A stretch of DNA of 64,000 nucleotides from Archangium gephyra (GTDB lineage Bacteria > Myxococcota > Myxococcia > Myxococcales > Myxococcaceae), in the NCBI RefSeq assembly GCF_001027285.1, contig NZ_CP011509.1, positions 8,828,501 to 8,892,500 of the forward strand, in the 5' to 3' direction. The translations under genes and the position numbers were made by a program. The notes beneath the pieces are model-generated. The model saw only the letters and a list, made by a program, of their open reading frames with translations. It did no database searches and was not told where the DNA came from. Positions 18,346-27,039 of the stretch are shown piece by piece (positions within the stretch are counted from its first letter, which is position 1; each line of letters begins with the position of its first letter).

Positions 18346-20082
18346 TCAGGGCAGCGGCTGGTACACGACGTCGTAGTTCACGACGTACTTCCACCAGTTG
18401 TACAGCTCGGTGGTGCTGTTGCCGGGGTGCTTCGGAAGGTGCGACATCCAGTACGTCAGGTAGCCCTCCTGCGAGCAGCCCCAGGTGGAACAGCTCACGC
18501 TCTGCTTCTGGGTCAGATCGGTGACCGGGTACGTCTCCCACTGCGCGCCCGAGCTCGCCACCGGAGTGATGTTGCCGTAGTCGTAGTCCGACCGGCCGTT
18601 GGCCGGGAAGTGGACGTCACCGCACGAGGACTGACCGGGCGAGTCCTTGTCGATGCAGATGAACTTCGTCCAGGGGCTGTTGGGATCGCAGCGGGTCCAC
18701 AGCCCCTTGGCCGCGGGCGAGAGCGTCAGCGCCGACTCGATGCGGTGCCCGTAGGAGTGCATCATGTTGTCGAAGCCGACGTCCGGGTTGAAGCCCATGA
18801 CGAAGTAGGTGCGGCCACACACGGGCAGGTCCTTCTTGCGGCCCTCGTAGATCCAATAGTTGTACGGCTGGGGAGCGAAGGCCGGCGCGTCGTTGGGAAT
18901 CTTGAAGGCGAACTCATCGAACCCGAAGTAGTCGCCGCCCCAGACCCACACCTCGTCGATGGCCCCGCTGGCGATCTTGTCGCAGAGGCTGCTCGCCCTG
19001 GCCGCCTGGTAGTCCGCCATCATCGCCGCGTAGCTGGCGTCATCCGGCCGGTGGCAGTTCGCGCTGTTGGCCCGGCACGCCATGTACGTTTCGTAATTGT
19101 AACGGAAGCCGTCCCGCTTCAGGGGGAAGGCGTTGATGGCCACGTCCTCGACGACCTGGTAGTTCACGCTGCCGAGCGTCACCTGCTGGAGCTTGCCCAC
19201 CAGTTGCCGCGAGTACGCCTGCTCGTCCGGCCAGCCCAGCACCTGGGTCAGCCGCTGGCCCGAGGGCGCGATGGGGTCATACCGGAGGATGGCCAGCCGC
19301 CGCTTCATCGCCTGCGCCAGGTGGCGGATCTTCTGCCCGCCCAGGGCGGTGTCGTAGAGCTGCACCTCGTCGATCTGCCCTTCGAACGCGTTCCACTCCG
19401 GTTGGTTGCCGATGATGACAGGCTGCGTGGAGTCACTCAGCGTGCCCACGGCCGGGGTGGTCGCCATGAGCGTGCCATTGACGTAGAGCTTGATGTCGGC
19501 GCCATTGAAGACACCCGCCACGTGTGTCCACACGTTGGCCGTGGCCGGAGCGTAGACATCGCGGGTCGTGCCATCGTCGAGCGCCACGGTGAAGACGTAC
19601 TGACCGTCCTCGACCCGGAGCAGATACGCGTCGGGCCCGTACCATTTGCCGACGATGGTGTTCGGGCCATCGGCGTTCGGATGCCGGACCCAGGCCGAGG
19701 CCGTCATCGCCGTGGTGAAGTGGAAGGACGGGCGGTCCGGCACCTCGACCCGATCATCCACGCCGTCGAAGATGAGCGACTGGCCGATGCGGCCGCTGAA
19801 GTTGGACGTGACGCCGTTGTACTTCGTCCCGTCCGCGCCATTGCCCGAGCTGTCGCGCACGGTGAGGCTGCCCGCCGTGTCCTCGAAAGCCCAGTGCCCC
19901 ACGGGCGTGGGCAGGATGAGCCCGCGCTCCACCTCGGCCACGGACTCCTCGGCCCGAGGCGCCGGGAGGGTGCTGGTGCCGCACCCCGCCCCCAGGGCTC
20001 CGAGCAGGCCCAGCCCGCACACGGCCCTCCCGAGCTGGATGGACGTCCCCCGCTGCTTCCGTGAATTCTTCTGCTGCATCAT
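18346..20082 (-). CDS. LamG-domain lipoprotein of unknown function
   Basis: 578 residues, ATG 20082 preceded by GGGGGAAA. The lipoprotein signal ends LGALGAGCG. Residues about 55-235 form a LamG/concanavalin-like jelly roll (VGHWAFEDTAGSLTVRDSSGNGADG, VEVPDRPSFHF, WTHVAGVFNGADIKLYVNG), typically carbohydrate- or protein-binding. The C-terminal 330 residues, with VWVWGGDYFGFDEFAF and a His/Cys/Trp-rich end, are unassigned. The gene lies between the TPR kinase and the divergent sigma factor. It could be a surface adhesin or an enzyme with a LamG-binding module. Confidence 0.7.
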   Translation of the reverse strand: MMQQKNSRKQRGTSIQLGRAVCGLGLLGALGAGCGTSTLPAPRAEESVAEVERGLILPTPVGHWAFEDTAGSLTVRDSSGNGADGTKYNGVTSNFSGRIGQSLIFDGVDDRVEVPDRPSFHFTTAMTASAWVRHPNADGPNTIVGKWYGPDAYLLRVEDGQYVFTVALDDGTTRDVYAPATANVWTHVAGVFNGADIKLYVNGTLMATTPAVGTLSDSTQPVIIGNQPEWNAFEGQIDEVQLYDTALGGQKIRHLAQAMKRRLAILRYDPIAPSGQRLTQVLGWPDEQAYSRQLVGKLQQVTLGSVNYQVVEDVAINAFPLKRDGFRYNYETYMACRANSANCHRPDDASYAAMMADYQAARASSLCDKIASGAIDEVWVWGGDYFGFDEFAFKIPNDAPAFAPQPYNYWIYEGRKKDLPVCGRTYFVMGFNPDVGFDNMMHSYGHRIESALTLSPAAKGLWTRCDPNSPWTKFICIDKDSPGQSSCGDVHFPANGRSDYDYGNITPVASSGAQWETYPVTDLTQKQSVSCSTWGCSQEGYLTYWMSHLPKHPGNSTTELYNWWKYVVNYDVVYQPLP

Positions 20083-20193
20083 GTGATTTCCCCCGATGTG
20101 TTCAGGTGTCCGAGAAGGTCCGCCCCAGGTCCGGGGCCGCCTTCATTTCTCAAGACACACCGTGCGCGGGGACCGTCGCATTAAAATGGGAAT

Positions 20194-21120
20194 ATGGTTC
20201 CGCCACCGCCGCCTGGCCCTGCTGATTCCCCTGCCCCCGAGCCGGAGGCGCTCCGGGCCGCGGCACTCGCCCTGCTCCCGGAGCCGGTGGCCCACCGGTG
20301 GCGCGACGACGCCGGGCTGGGGCCGCTGCTGAAGGAGCTCTTCGAGGCCAGTGCCACCGAGCGCGCGGCCCATGGGGTGACGGACGAGGCGTGGCTGAAC
20401 GCCGTGCTGCGCCCCCTGTCGAAGGGTGGGGAGCTGGAGGCACTGCGGACGCCGCATGCCGGGGACCTCGCCCTCGCGGTGGGGTGCGCGGCCGGGCGCC
20501 CGAGCGCGCTGTCCGAGTTCGACCGGCGCTTCACCCGGGAGCTCACCTCCAGCCTGCGCCGGGTAGATCCCTCCCCCGACTTCGTGGACGAGGCCCTGCA
20601 GGCCCTGCGCGAGCGGCTGCTCCTGCCGGGAGAGGAGGGCCCGCCCCGCATCGCCACCTATGAGGGCACGGGACCGCTCTCGGGCTGGGTGCGAGCCGTG
20701 GCGCTCCGGTTGGCCCTCAACCTGCGCCGGGGGGACACGCCCAAGGTGCCCCTAGACGAGCGGCTCGCCAGCGGGCTGGAGCTGGACGCGCCCGGCCCCG
20801 AGCTCTCCCTGCTCAAGCACCAGTACCGCCAGGCCTTCCAGGAGGCGTTCCGCGCCGCGCTCGCGGGCCTGTCGGATCAGGAGCTCAACGTGCTGCGGCT
20901 GCACTATGTGAGCGGCGTCAGCCTGGAGCGGCTGGGAGAGACCTACGGGGTGCACCGCGCCACCGTGGCACGCTGGCTGGCGAGTGCCCGGGAGCGGCTG
21001 CTGCAGGGCACCCGGCGCGAGCTCCAGGCCCGGCTGAACGTGGGCGCGGACGAGTTCCAGCAGATCATAGAGCTGGTGCGCAGCCAGCTCGCGCTCACGC
21101 TCAGCCGCGCGCTGGCGTGA
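20194..21120 (+). CDS. Sigma-70 family RNA polymerase sigma factor, myxobacterial type
   Basis: 308 residues. A Pro-rich start and about 100 residues unlike classical sigma factors precede a region-2-like helical part (FDRRFTRELTSSLRRV, GWVRAVALRLALNLRR) and a clear region 4 with helix-turn-helix (LSDQELNVLRLHYVSGVSLERLGETYGVHRATVARWLASARERLL). The C-terminal VGADEFQQIIELVRSQLALTLSRAL is a tail I associate with the myxobacterial family often paired with Ser/Thr kinases (TIGR03001-like, from memory). The start ATG 20194 is chosen because it gives the conserved length; an ATG at 20186 is out of frame. Divergent from the LamG gene, with 111 bases between them. Confidence 0.85.
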   Translation: MVPPPPPGPADSPAPEPEALRAAALALLPEPVAHRWRDDAGLGPLLKELFEASATERAAHGVTDEAWLNAVLRPLSKGGELEALRTPHAGDLALAVGCAAGRPSALSEFDRRFTRELTSSLRRVDPSPDFVDEALQALRERLLLPGEEGPPRIATYEGTGPLSGWVRAVALRLALNLRRGDTPKVPLDERLASGLELDAPGPELSLLKHQYRQAFQEAFRAALAGLSDQELNVLRLHYVSGVSLERLGETYGVHRATVARWLASARERLLQGTRRELQARLNVGADEFQQIIELVRSQLALTLSRALA

Positions 21121-21204
21121 GACCCCGGATTCTCGCAGGGTCGCCTGGACGACGAACGCGCGGTCCGTGCTGACCGGGCCCACGGCCGACGCTATGGTCG
21201 TGGA

Positions 21205-22317
21205 ATGCGTTCCTCGAACAGCGGATTCAGCGGCCGTCTCCCGGTGCTCGTGCTGACGGTGCTCCTGGCCTCGGCCTGCAACCGGGACAAGAAACCCGAG
21301 GGGGCCGGCGCTGGAGCGCCCTCGGCGGACAAGAAGATCGCCCTGCTCCTGCCCGAGTCCAAGACGGCCCGGTACGAGTCCCATGACCGGCCCCTCTTCG
21401 AGCGCAAGGTGAAGGCGCTGTGCCCCGAGTGCCAGCTCATCTACAGCAACGCGGACCAGAACGCCGCCCGGCAGCAGGATCAGGCCGAGGCCGCGCTCAC
21501 CAACGGCGCCACCGTGCTGGTGTTGGATCCGGTCGACTCGGCCTCCGCCTCCGCCATCGTGCGGCGCGCGAAGCAGTCCAAGGTGCCCGTCATCAGCTAT
21601 GACCGGCTCATCGTGAACGCGGACGTGGACTACTACATCTCGTTCGACAACGAGAAGGTGGGCCAGCTCCAGGCCCAGGCGCTGGTGGACAAGCTGAAGG
21701 CGGACGGCAAGACGAGTGGGACGCTGGTGATGATCAACGGCTCGCCCACCGACAACAACGCGAAGCTCTTCAAGGCCGGAGCACACTCGGTGCTCGACGG
21801 GAGCGGCTTCACGGTGGGCGCGGAGTACGACACACCCGACTGGAGCCCGGACAAGGCCCAGCAGCAGATGGAGCAGGCCATCACGCGGCTCGGCAAGGAC
21901 GCCATCACCGGCGTCTACGCGGCCAATGACGGCACCGCGGGCGGCGCCATCGCGGCGATGAAGGCGGCTGGCGTCACGCCCCTGCCCCCCGTCACGGGTC
22001 AGGACGCCGAACTGGCGGGCATCCAGCGCGTCCTCGCCGGGGAGCAGTACGTCACGGTGTACAAGGCCATCAAGCCCGAGGCCGAAGCCGCGGCCGAGCT
22101 CGCCGTCGCGTTGGCGCGGGGACAGCAGCCCGAGCCCGGCAAGGTCAACGGGAAGGTAAACAACGGCAAGAAGGACGTGCCCTCCATCCTGCTCACACCG
22201 GTGGCGGTGACGCGGGAGAACGTGAAGAGCACCGTCGTCGCGGACGGGTTCTGGACGGCCGCGCAGATCTGCACGGGGGCGTACCAGCAGGCCTGCCAGT
22301 CGGCGCAGCTTCAGTGA
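21205..22317 (+). CDS. Sugar ABC transporter substrate-binding lipoprotein (XylF-like)
   Basis: 370 residues. The signal ends VLLASACN, a lipobox, so the protein is membrane-anchored. The mature part is a type I periplasmic sugar-binding fold: IALLLPESKTARYESHDRP, ALTNGATVLVLDPVDS, VPVISYDRLI, GVYAANDGTAGGAI and TGQDAELAGIQ. These match the xylose-binding protein XylF. The ATPase and permease genes follow at 16 bases and with an overlap, giving a complete importer. The substrate is probably a pentose or related monosaccharide; no sugar catabolic gene is adjacent. Confidence 0.88.
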   Translation: MRSSNSGFSGRLPVLVLTVLLASACNRDKKPEGAGAGAPSADKKIALLLPESKTARYESHDRPLFERKVKALCPECQLIYSNADQNAARQQDQAEAALTNGATVLVLDPVDSASASAIVRRAKQSKVPVISYDRLIVNADVDYYISFDNEKVGQLQAQALVDKLKADGKTSGTLVMINGSPTDNNAKLFKAGAHSVLDGSGFTVGAEYDTPDWSPDKAQQQMEQAITRLGKDAITGVYAANDGTAGGAIAAMKAAGVTPLPPVTGQDAELAGIQRVLAGEQYVTVYKAIKPEAEAAAELAVALARGQQPEPGKVNGKVNNGKKDVPSILLTPVAVTRENVKSTVVADGFWTAAQICTGAYQQACQSAQLQ

Positions 22318-22333
22318 GCCAGGAGGGAGACGC

Positions 22334-23122
22334 ATGCCACCGGCCGCGCTGCTGGAGTTGAAGGGCATCTCCAAACGTTTCGGGGCCGTCCAGGCGCTCA
22401 GCCAGGTGGACTTCGAGACGCACGCGGGCGAGGTCGTGGCCCTGGTGGGAGACAACGGGGCCGGGAAGTCGACCCTCGTGAAGACGCTCTCCGGCATCCT
22501 CCCCATCGACGAGGGGCAGGTCTTCTTCGAGGGCAGGCCGGTGAAGCTGGAGGGCCCGCAGAGCGCCTCGGCGCTCGGAATCGCGACCGTGTACCAGGAC
22601 CTCGCGCTCTGCGACAACCTGGACGTGGTGGGCAACCTGTTCCTCGGGCGCGAGGTACGCGCCGGAGGCCTCGGCGGGCTGCTCGGCTGGATGGACGAGA
22701 CGGCCATGGAGCGCCAGGCGGCGGAACTGCTGCAGAAGCTGTCGGTGAGCATTCCCAGCGTGCGGACGCAGGTGGCGTCGCTGTCTGGTGGGCAGCGGCA
22801 GTCCATCGCGGTGGCCCGGTCGATGATGGGCTCGCCCAAGGTGGTGCTGCTGGACGAGCCCACCGCGGCGCTCGGGGTGGCGCAGACGCGGCAGGTGTTG
22901 GAGCTCATCCGCCGGCTCCGGGACCAGGGTCTCGGCGTGGTGGTCATCAGCCACAACCTGGTGGACGTGTTCTCCGTGGCGGACCGCATCATCGTGCTGC
23001 GGCTCGGCAAGCGGGTGGCCACCTTCGACGTGAAGAGCGCGAAGGAGGTGGAGGTCGTCTCGGCCATCACCGGCGTGCACTCCACCGAGGTGGCCCAGAC
23101 GTTGTCGAAGGGGACGTCATGA
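22334..23122 (+). CDS. Sugar ABC transporter ATP-binding protein, single domain
   Basis: 262 residues, ATG 22334 with AGGAGGGAG upstream. Walker A GDNGAGKST, signature LSGGQRQSIAVARS and Walker B VVLLDEPTAALG are intact. In the classic XylFGH and RbsABC importers the ATPase has two fused ABC domains (about 500 residues); here there is only one, so the working transporter would need a homodimer. This short form is known in several bacteria for glucose/xylose-type CUT2 importers. Its stop overlaps the permease start (ATGA). Confidence 0.9.
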   Translation: MPPAALLELKGISKRFGAVQALSQVDFETHAGEVVALVGDNGAGKSTLVKTLSGILPIDEGQVFFEGRPVKLEGPQSASALGIATVYQDLALCDNLDVVGNLFLGREVRAGGLGGLLGWMDETAMERQAAELLQKLSVSIPSVRTQVASLSGGQRQSIAVARSMMGSPKVVLLDEPTAALGVAQTRQVLELIRRLRDQGLGVVVISHNLVDVFSVADRIIVLRLGKRVATFDVKSAKEVEVVSAITGVHSTEVAQTLSKGTS

Positions 23123-24348
23123 GCGCCCCCATGGGCACAACGAGGGATCCCCGGCTGCTCTCCGACGAGCCCGGGCTGAAGGGCGCCTGGGAGGGCTACC
23201 GACGCCGGCTGGCGCAGGGCGAGCTGGGCAGCCTCCCGGTCATCGTGGGACTGGCCGTCATCTGGCTCATCTTCTACCTGGCCAACGAGCGGTTCCTCTC
23301 GGCCGTCAACCTCACCAACCTGATGCTGCAGATCGCCGCCATGGGCACCATCGCGGTGGGCCTGGTGCTGGTGCTGCTCCTGGGCGAGATCGATCTGTCG
23401 GCCGGAGCGGTGAGCGGGCTCGCGGCGGCGGTGATGGCCATCCTCAGTGTCAAACAGCAGTGGCCGGCCGGGACCGCGCTCCTGGCGGGGCTGGGGACAG
23501 GCGCGGCGGTGGGGCTCTTCCAGGGGAGCTGGCTCACCCGCCTGCGGGTGCCCTCCTTCGTGGTCACCCTGGCCGGACTGCTCGGGTGGCAGGGCGCGCT
23601 GCTGTACGTGCTGGGAGAGACGGGCACGGTCAACCTCGAGGACGAGCTGATCCTCGGGCTGGCGGGGACCTTCTTCGAGCCGGGCCTCGCCTGGACGGTG
23701 ACGGTCCTGGCCATCGTCCTCCAGGTGGCGGTGGTGCTGCTCGGGCGGCGGCGGCGGGCGGCGGCGGGACTGCCGCTGGCGCCCTGGCGCGGCACGCTGG
23801 TGGGAGTGGTGGCGCCCTCGGCGGTGCTGGTGGCGGTGATGACGGTGTTCACGCAAGACCGTGGGCTGCCGCTGGCGGTGGTCCTCTTCGTGGGCCTGGT
23901 GCTGACACTGGAGCTGGTGCTCCGGCACACGCGATTCGGGCGTCACGTCTTCGCGGTGGGCGGCAACGCCGAGGCCGCGCGGCGGGCGGGAATCCCCGTG
24001 CAGGGCATCCGCGTGGCCGTCTTCACGCTGGCGTCGACGTTGGCGGCGGCCGGAGGGATTCTCGCGGCCTCGCGCCTGATGGCGGTCAACCAGTCCTCGG
24101 GCAGCGGAGACATCCTGCTGAATGCCATCGCGGCGGCGGTCATCGGAGGCACCAGCCTCTTCGGTGGGCGAGGCTCGGCCTGGTCGGCCCTGCTCGGCGC
24201 GCTGGTGATTGGCTCCATTTCCAACGGCATGGACCTGCTGGCGCTCTCGTCCTCGGTGAAGTTCATGGTGACGGGCGGCGTGCTGCTGGTGGCCGCGTCC
24301 ATCGACGCGCTCTCGCGCCGGGGCAGGCAGGCCGCGGGCCGGGCGTGA
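23119..24348 (+). CDS. Sugar ABC transporter permease (XylH-like)
   Basis: 409 residues with about ten hydrophobic segments. CUT2-family permease: GEIDLSAGAVSGL, VPSFVVTLAGLLGWQG, NAEAARRAGIPVQGIRVAVF and IGGTSLFGGRGSAWSALLGALVIGSISNGMDLL are all characteristic of XylH/RbsC-type proteins. An insert of about 60 residues with a basic GRRRRAAAG loop lies mid-protein, as in XylH. Last gene of the three-gene importer operon, overlapping the ATPase gene by four bases. Confidence 0.9.
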   Translation: MSAPMGTTRDPRLLSDEPGLKGAWEGYRRRLAQGELGSLPVIVGLAVIWLIFYLANERFLSAVNLTNLMLQIAAMGTIAVGLVLVLLLGEIDLSAGAVSGLAAAVMAILSVKQQWPAGTALLAGLGTGAAVGLFQGSWLTRLRVPSFVVTLAGLLGWQGALLYVLGETGTVNLEDELILGLAGTFFEPGLAWTVTVLAIVLQVAVVLLGRRRRAAAGLPLAPWRGTLVGVVAPSAVLVAVMTVFTQDRGLPLAVVLFVGLVLTLELVLRHTRFGRHVFAVGGNAEAARRAGIPVQGIRVAVFTLASTLAAAGGILAASRLMAVNQSSGSGDILLNAIAAAVIGGTSLFGGRGSAWSALLGALVIGSISNGMDLLALSSSVKFMVTGGVLLVAASIDALSRRGRQAAGRA

Positions 24349-24368
24349 ACCTGGGGTCACTCGAGAAG

Positions 24369-24397
24369 CGGGTCATGTCCTACCATGGCCTGACCCG
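24369..24397 (+). terminator. Possible terminator of the sugar importer operon
   Basis: CGGGTCA (24369-24375) pairs with TGACCCG (24391-24397) around a 15-base loop, 20 bases after the permease stop. There is no T-run after it. Confidence 0.35.
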
Positions 24398-24497
24398 GGG
24401 TTGAGCGAGCCGCCCTCCCCGGGGTTTCCGACAGCAAGCGGCCGAGCGTGGGCGAAGCCTTCCCTCGCACGGGATATGCTGCGCACGAGACCCCCCC

Positions 24498-26687
24498 ATG
24501 CTCCGATACGCCGTCACCCTCTTCCTCAGCGCCTTCCTCCTCTTCGGCGTGCAACCGCTGGCGGGGAAGTACTCGCTGCCCTGGTTCGGCGGAACGCCGG
24601 CCGTGTGGACGACGTGCATGCTCTTCTTCCAGGCGATGCTCCTGGGAGGGTACGCCTACTCGTACGCCAGCGTCCGTTGGCTGGCCCCCAAGCGGCAGGC
24701 GCGTGTCCACCTGGCACTGCTGGGGCTGACGGTGGTGGTGCTGCTCGGCCGCGCGTTGCTGGTGGGCTCGCCCGTCGCGCCCGGCCTCGAATGGCGTCCG
24801 GCGGCGGATGAGATTTCCACCACGCGGCTGCTGGCCATGCTCGCGGCCACCCTGGGGCTGCCCTTCTTCACGCTGTCCACCTCCGCGCCCCTGCTGCAGA
24901 GCTGGTTCAGCCGCATGCGGCCGGGTGCCTCGCCCTACCGGCTCTACGCCCTCTCCAACACGGCCTCGCTCCTGGCGTTGCTGGCCTACCCCCTGCTCGT
25001 CGAGCCCTGGCTGGGCCGGGGAGTGCAGGCCTGGGTGTGGGGGGCGGGATTCCTCCTCTTCGCCGCCGGCAGCGCGATGTGCGCCCTGGGTGTGTTGCGC
25101 CATGAGGAGGCACCCGCGCAGGGGGTCCAGCAGGAGGCCACGGCGGAGTCTCCGGGCGTGGCGCGCACCCTGGCCTGGCTGGGGCTGAGCGCGTGCGCCT
25201 CGGTGCTGCTGCTGGCCACGACGAATCAGCTCTCGCAGAACGTGTCGGCGGGGCCCTTCGTCTGGGTGCTGCCGCTGGCCCTGTACCTCGTCACCTTCAT
25301 CGTCGCCTTCGAGCGCGAGGCGCTCTACTCGCGCCTCTTCACCGCGCTGCTGCTGTTGCTGGCCGTGGGCGGAGTGACACGCATCACCTACAAGGGCGCG
25401 CACGTGTCCCTGCTCGTGCAGCTGCTCGTGCACTCGACGGCGCTCTTCTCCGGGGCGCTGCTGTGCCATGGCGAGCTGTACCGGCTGCGGCCCGCGCCAC
25501 GGTTCCTGGGCGCCTTCTACCTCTGGGTGTCCGCGGGTGGCGTGCTCGGCGCGGGGCTCGTCCACCTGGTGGCCCCCCGCGTCTTCAACGTCTACCTGGA
25601 GTACCCCCTCACGCTGGGCGCCTGCTGTCTCCTGGCGGCACTCCTGCTGCTGCGGCGGGCCCCGGACGAGACGGTGGTGCGGGCCGCCCTCCGGTACGTA
25701 CCGGCCCTGCTGCTGCTGCTCGTGGCCGGTGGGCTCGGGCTGGCGGTGTCGGACGAGCGCCACGTGGTCGGCTCCTGGCGCGGCTTCTTCGGCGTGGTGC
25801 ACGTGACGGAGCCGCTGGAGCGGGAGCAGGAGGAGCACGCCTTCGTGCTGCGGCACGGGGACATCATCCACGGCTTCCAGTACACGCGGCCCGAGCGGCG
25901 CATGCGGCCCACGGCCTATTACACGGCCGAGAGCGGGCTGGGGCTGGCCCTCACCGAGCAGCGGCGGCTCAAGGAGGCCGCGGGGCAACCGCCAGCGCTG
26001 CGCGTGGGAATCCTGGGGCTGGGCGTGGGGACCACGGCCGCGCTGGGTCAAGCCGGGGACACGCTGCGCTTCTATGAGATCGACCCGCAGATCATCTCCC
26101 TGGCCAAGGGCGAGGGCGGCTACTTCTCCTATCTGAGCGAGACGCCGGCCCGGGTGGAGGTGGTGGAGGGGGACGCGCGCATCCTGCTCGAGCAGGAGCT
26201 GGCGCGCGGACAGGCGCAGGGCTTCGACGTGCTCGCGGTGGATGTGTTCAGCTCGGACTCCATTCCCGTGCACCTGCTCACCGAGGAAGCGGTGGAGGCC
26301 TACCGGCGGCACCTGGCTCCCGGCGGGGTGTTGGTGATGCACATCAGCAACGTGCACCTGGACCTGCTGCCCATCGCCGTGGCGCACGCATGGTCCTCCG
26401 GCCTGCAGGCCACGCTGGTGACGACGGAGAAGAAGGGCGACGCACGCGGCAGCTTCTGGGTGGTGCTCGACCAGGGGGGGAGTTTCACCCGGGGAGACAC
26501 CTTCACGCGCGAGGGCAAGCGGGTGCAGCGGCTGGCTTTCGCCGAGGCCCCGAGGAAGCGGTGGACGGACGAGCGCAACAGCCTGCTCCCGTTCCTCCGG
26601 GCCCTCGGGGTGGATCGGGAAGGCCTCGTCGAGCTCGAGGAGCCCGCGGTGGCGCCCGCGCCCGTGGCGGCTCCCGCCGGCCCCTGA
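24498..26687 (+). CDS. Membrane protein with spermidine-synthase-like C-terminal domain
   Basis: 729 residues. The first half (about 1-430) has roughly ten membrane helices in an MFS-like arrangement (FLSAFLLFGVQPLAGKYSLPWFGG at the start; NQLSQNVSAGPFVWVLPLALYL later). The second half is a SAM-binding methyltransferase/aminopropyltransferase fold: GILGLGVGTTAA (motif I), FYEIDPQI, VEGDARILLEQ and DVLAVDVFSSDSIPVHLLT. Proteins of this fused type are widespread in myxobacteria and other bacteria. They lack proof of polyamine synthase activity, and the conserved polyamine-site residues of SpeE are not evident, so the substrate is unknown. It stands alone and is preceded by a TATGCT hexamer that could be a -10 element. 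Confidence 0.82.
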   Translation: MLRYAVTLFLSAFLLFGVQPLAGKYSLPWFGGTPAVWTTCMLFFQAMLLGGYAYSYASVRWLAPKRQARVHLALLGLTVVVLLGRALLVGSPVAPGLEWRPAADEISTTRLLAMLAATLGLPFFTLSTSAPLLQSWFSRMRPGASPYRLYALSNTASLLALLAYPLLVEPWLGRGVQAWVWGAGFLLFAAGSAMCALGVLRHEEAPAQGVQQEATAESPGVARTLAWLGLSACASVLLLATTNQLSQNVSAGPFVWVLPLALYLVTFIVAFEREALYSRLFTALLLLLAVGGVTRITYKGAHVSLLVQLLVHSTALFSGALLCHGELYRLRPAPRFLGAFYLWVSAGGVLGAGLVHLVAPRVFNVYLEYPLTLGACCLLAALLLLRRAPDETVVRAALRYVPALLLLLVAGGLGLAVSDERHVVGSWRGFFGVVHVTEPLEREQEEHAFVLRHGDIIHGFQYTRPERRMRPTAYYTAESGLGLALTEQRRLKEAAGQPPALRVGILGLGVGTTAALGQAGDTLRFYEIDPQIISLAKGEGGYFSYLSETPARVEVVEGDARILLEQELARGQAQGFDVLAVDVFSSDSIPVHLLTEEAVEAYRRHLAPGGVLVMHISNVHLDLLPIAVAHAWSSGLQATLVTTEKKGDARGSFWVVLDQGGSFTRGDTFTREGKRVQRLAFAEAPRKRWTDERNSLLPFLRALGVDREGLVELEEPAVAPAPVAAPAGP

Positions 26688-27039
26688 GCGCACGTCAGAC
26701 CCCTCTCCTATACCGCCAGGAGCCCACCGGCCTTCACTCGCCTGGCGCCGGGAGCACCGTTTCCGGCCTGTGACGCGCAAGGCCATCGCTAGCGATGACG
26801 CTGCAAATTTACGACGCGGTGGGGCCAACTCTACACATTTGACGCAGCCCGGCGCAGCGCGAACGAATCAGGATGACACGAGCGCGCCCCGAGAGCGCGG
26901 CAAGCCAATCCTTGGATTTCTTGCAGTGTTGACTTTCCCCGCTCTCATGGACTAAGTCGTCCCAAACACAACACTGCCACAGTCTTTAGTCAACGCGACC
27001 GTGTGGAAGACTCCGCGGCAATAAACGAGGAGGCTGCAA
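26688..27039. promoter_or_regulatory. 352-base leader region before the aminomutase operon
   Basis: No gene is apparent. The DNA is more AT-rich than its surroundings. It contains a perfect 14-base palindrome (see next entry), an inverted pair GTTGACT (26928-26934) and AGTCAAC (26988-26994), and a second pair GACTAA (26950-26955) and TTAGTC (26986-26991). TTGACT at 26929 could be a -35 element, but the matching -10 position is poor, which suits an activated promoter. GAGGAGG lies six bases before the aminomutase ATG. Confidence 0.5.
26784..26797. promoter_or_regulatory. 14-base perfect palindrome, possible operator
   Basis: CATCGCTAGCGATG is its own reverse complement. It lies 243 bases before the aminomutase start and 97 bases after the spermidine-synthase-like gene, in intergenic DNA. 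A regulator site is a guess; no regulator gene is adjacent. Confidence 0.35.
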
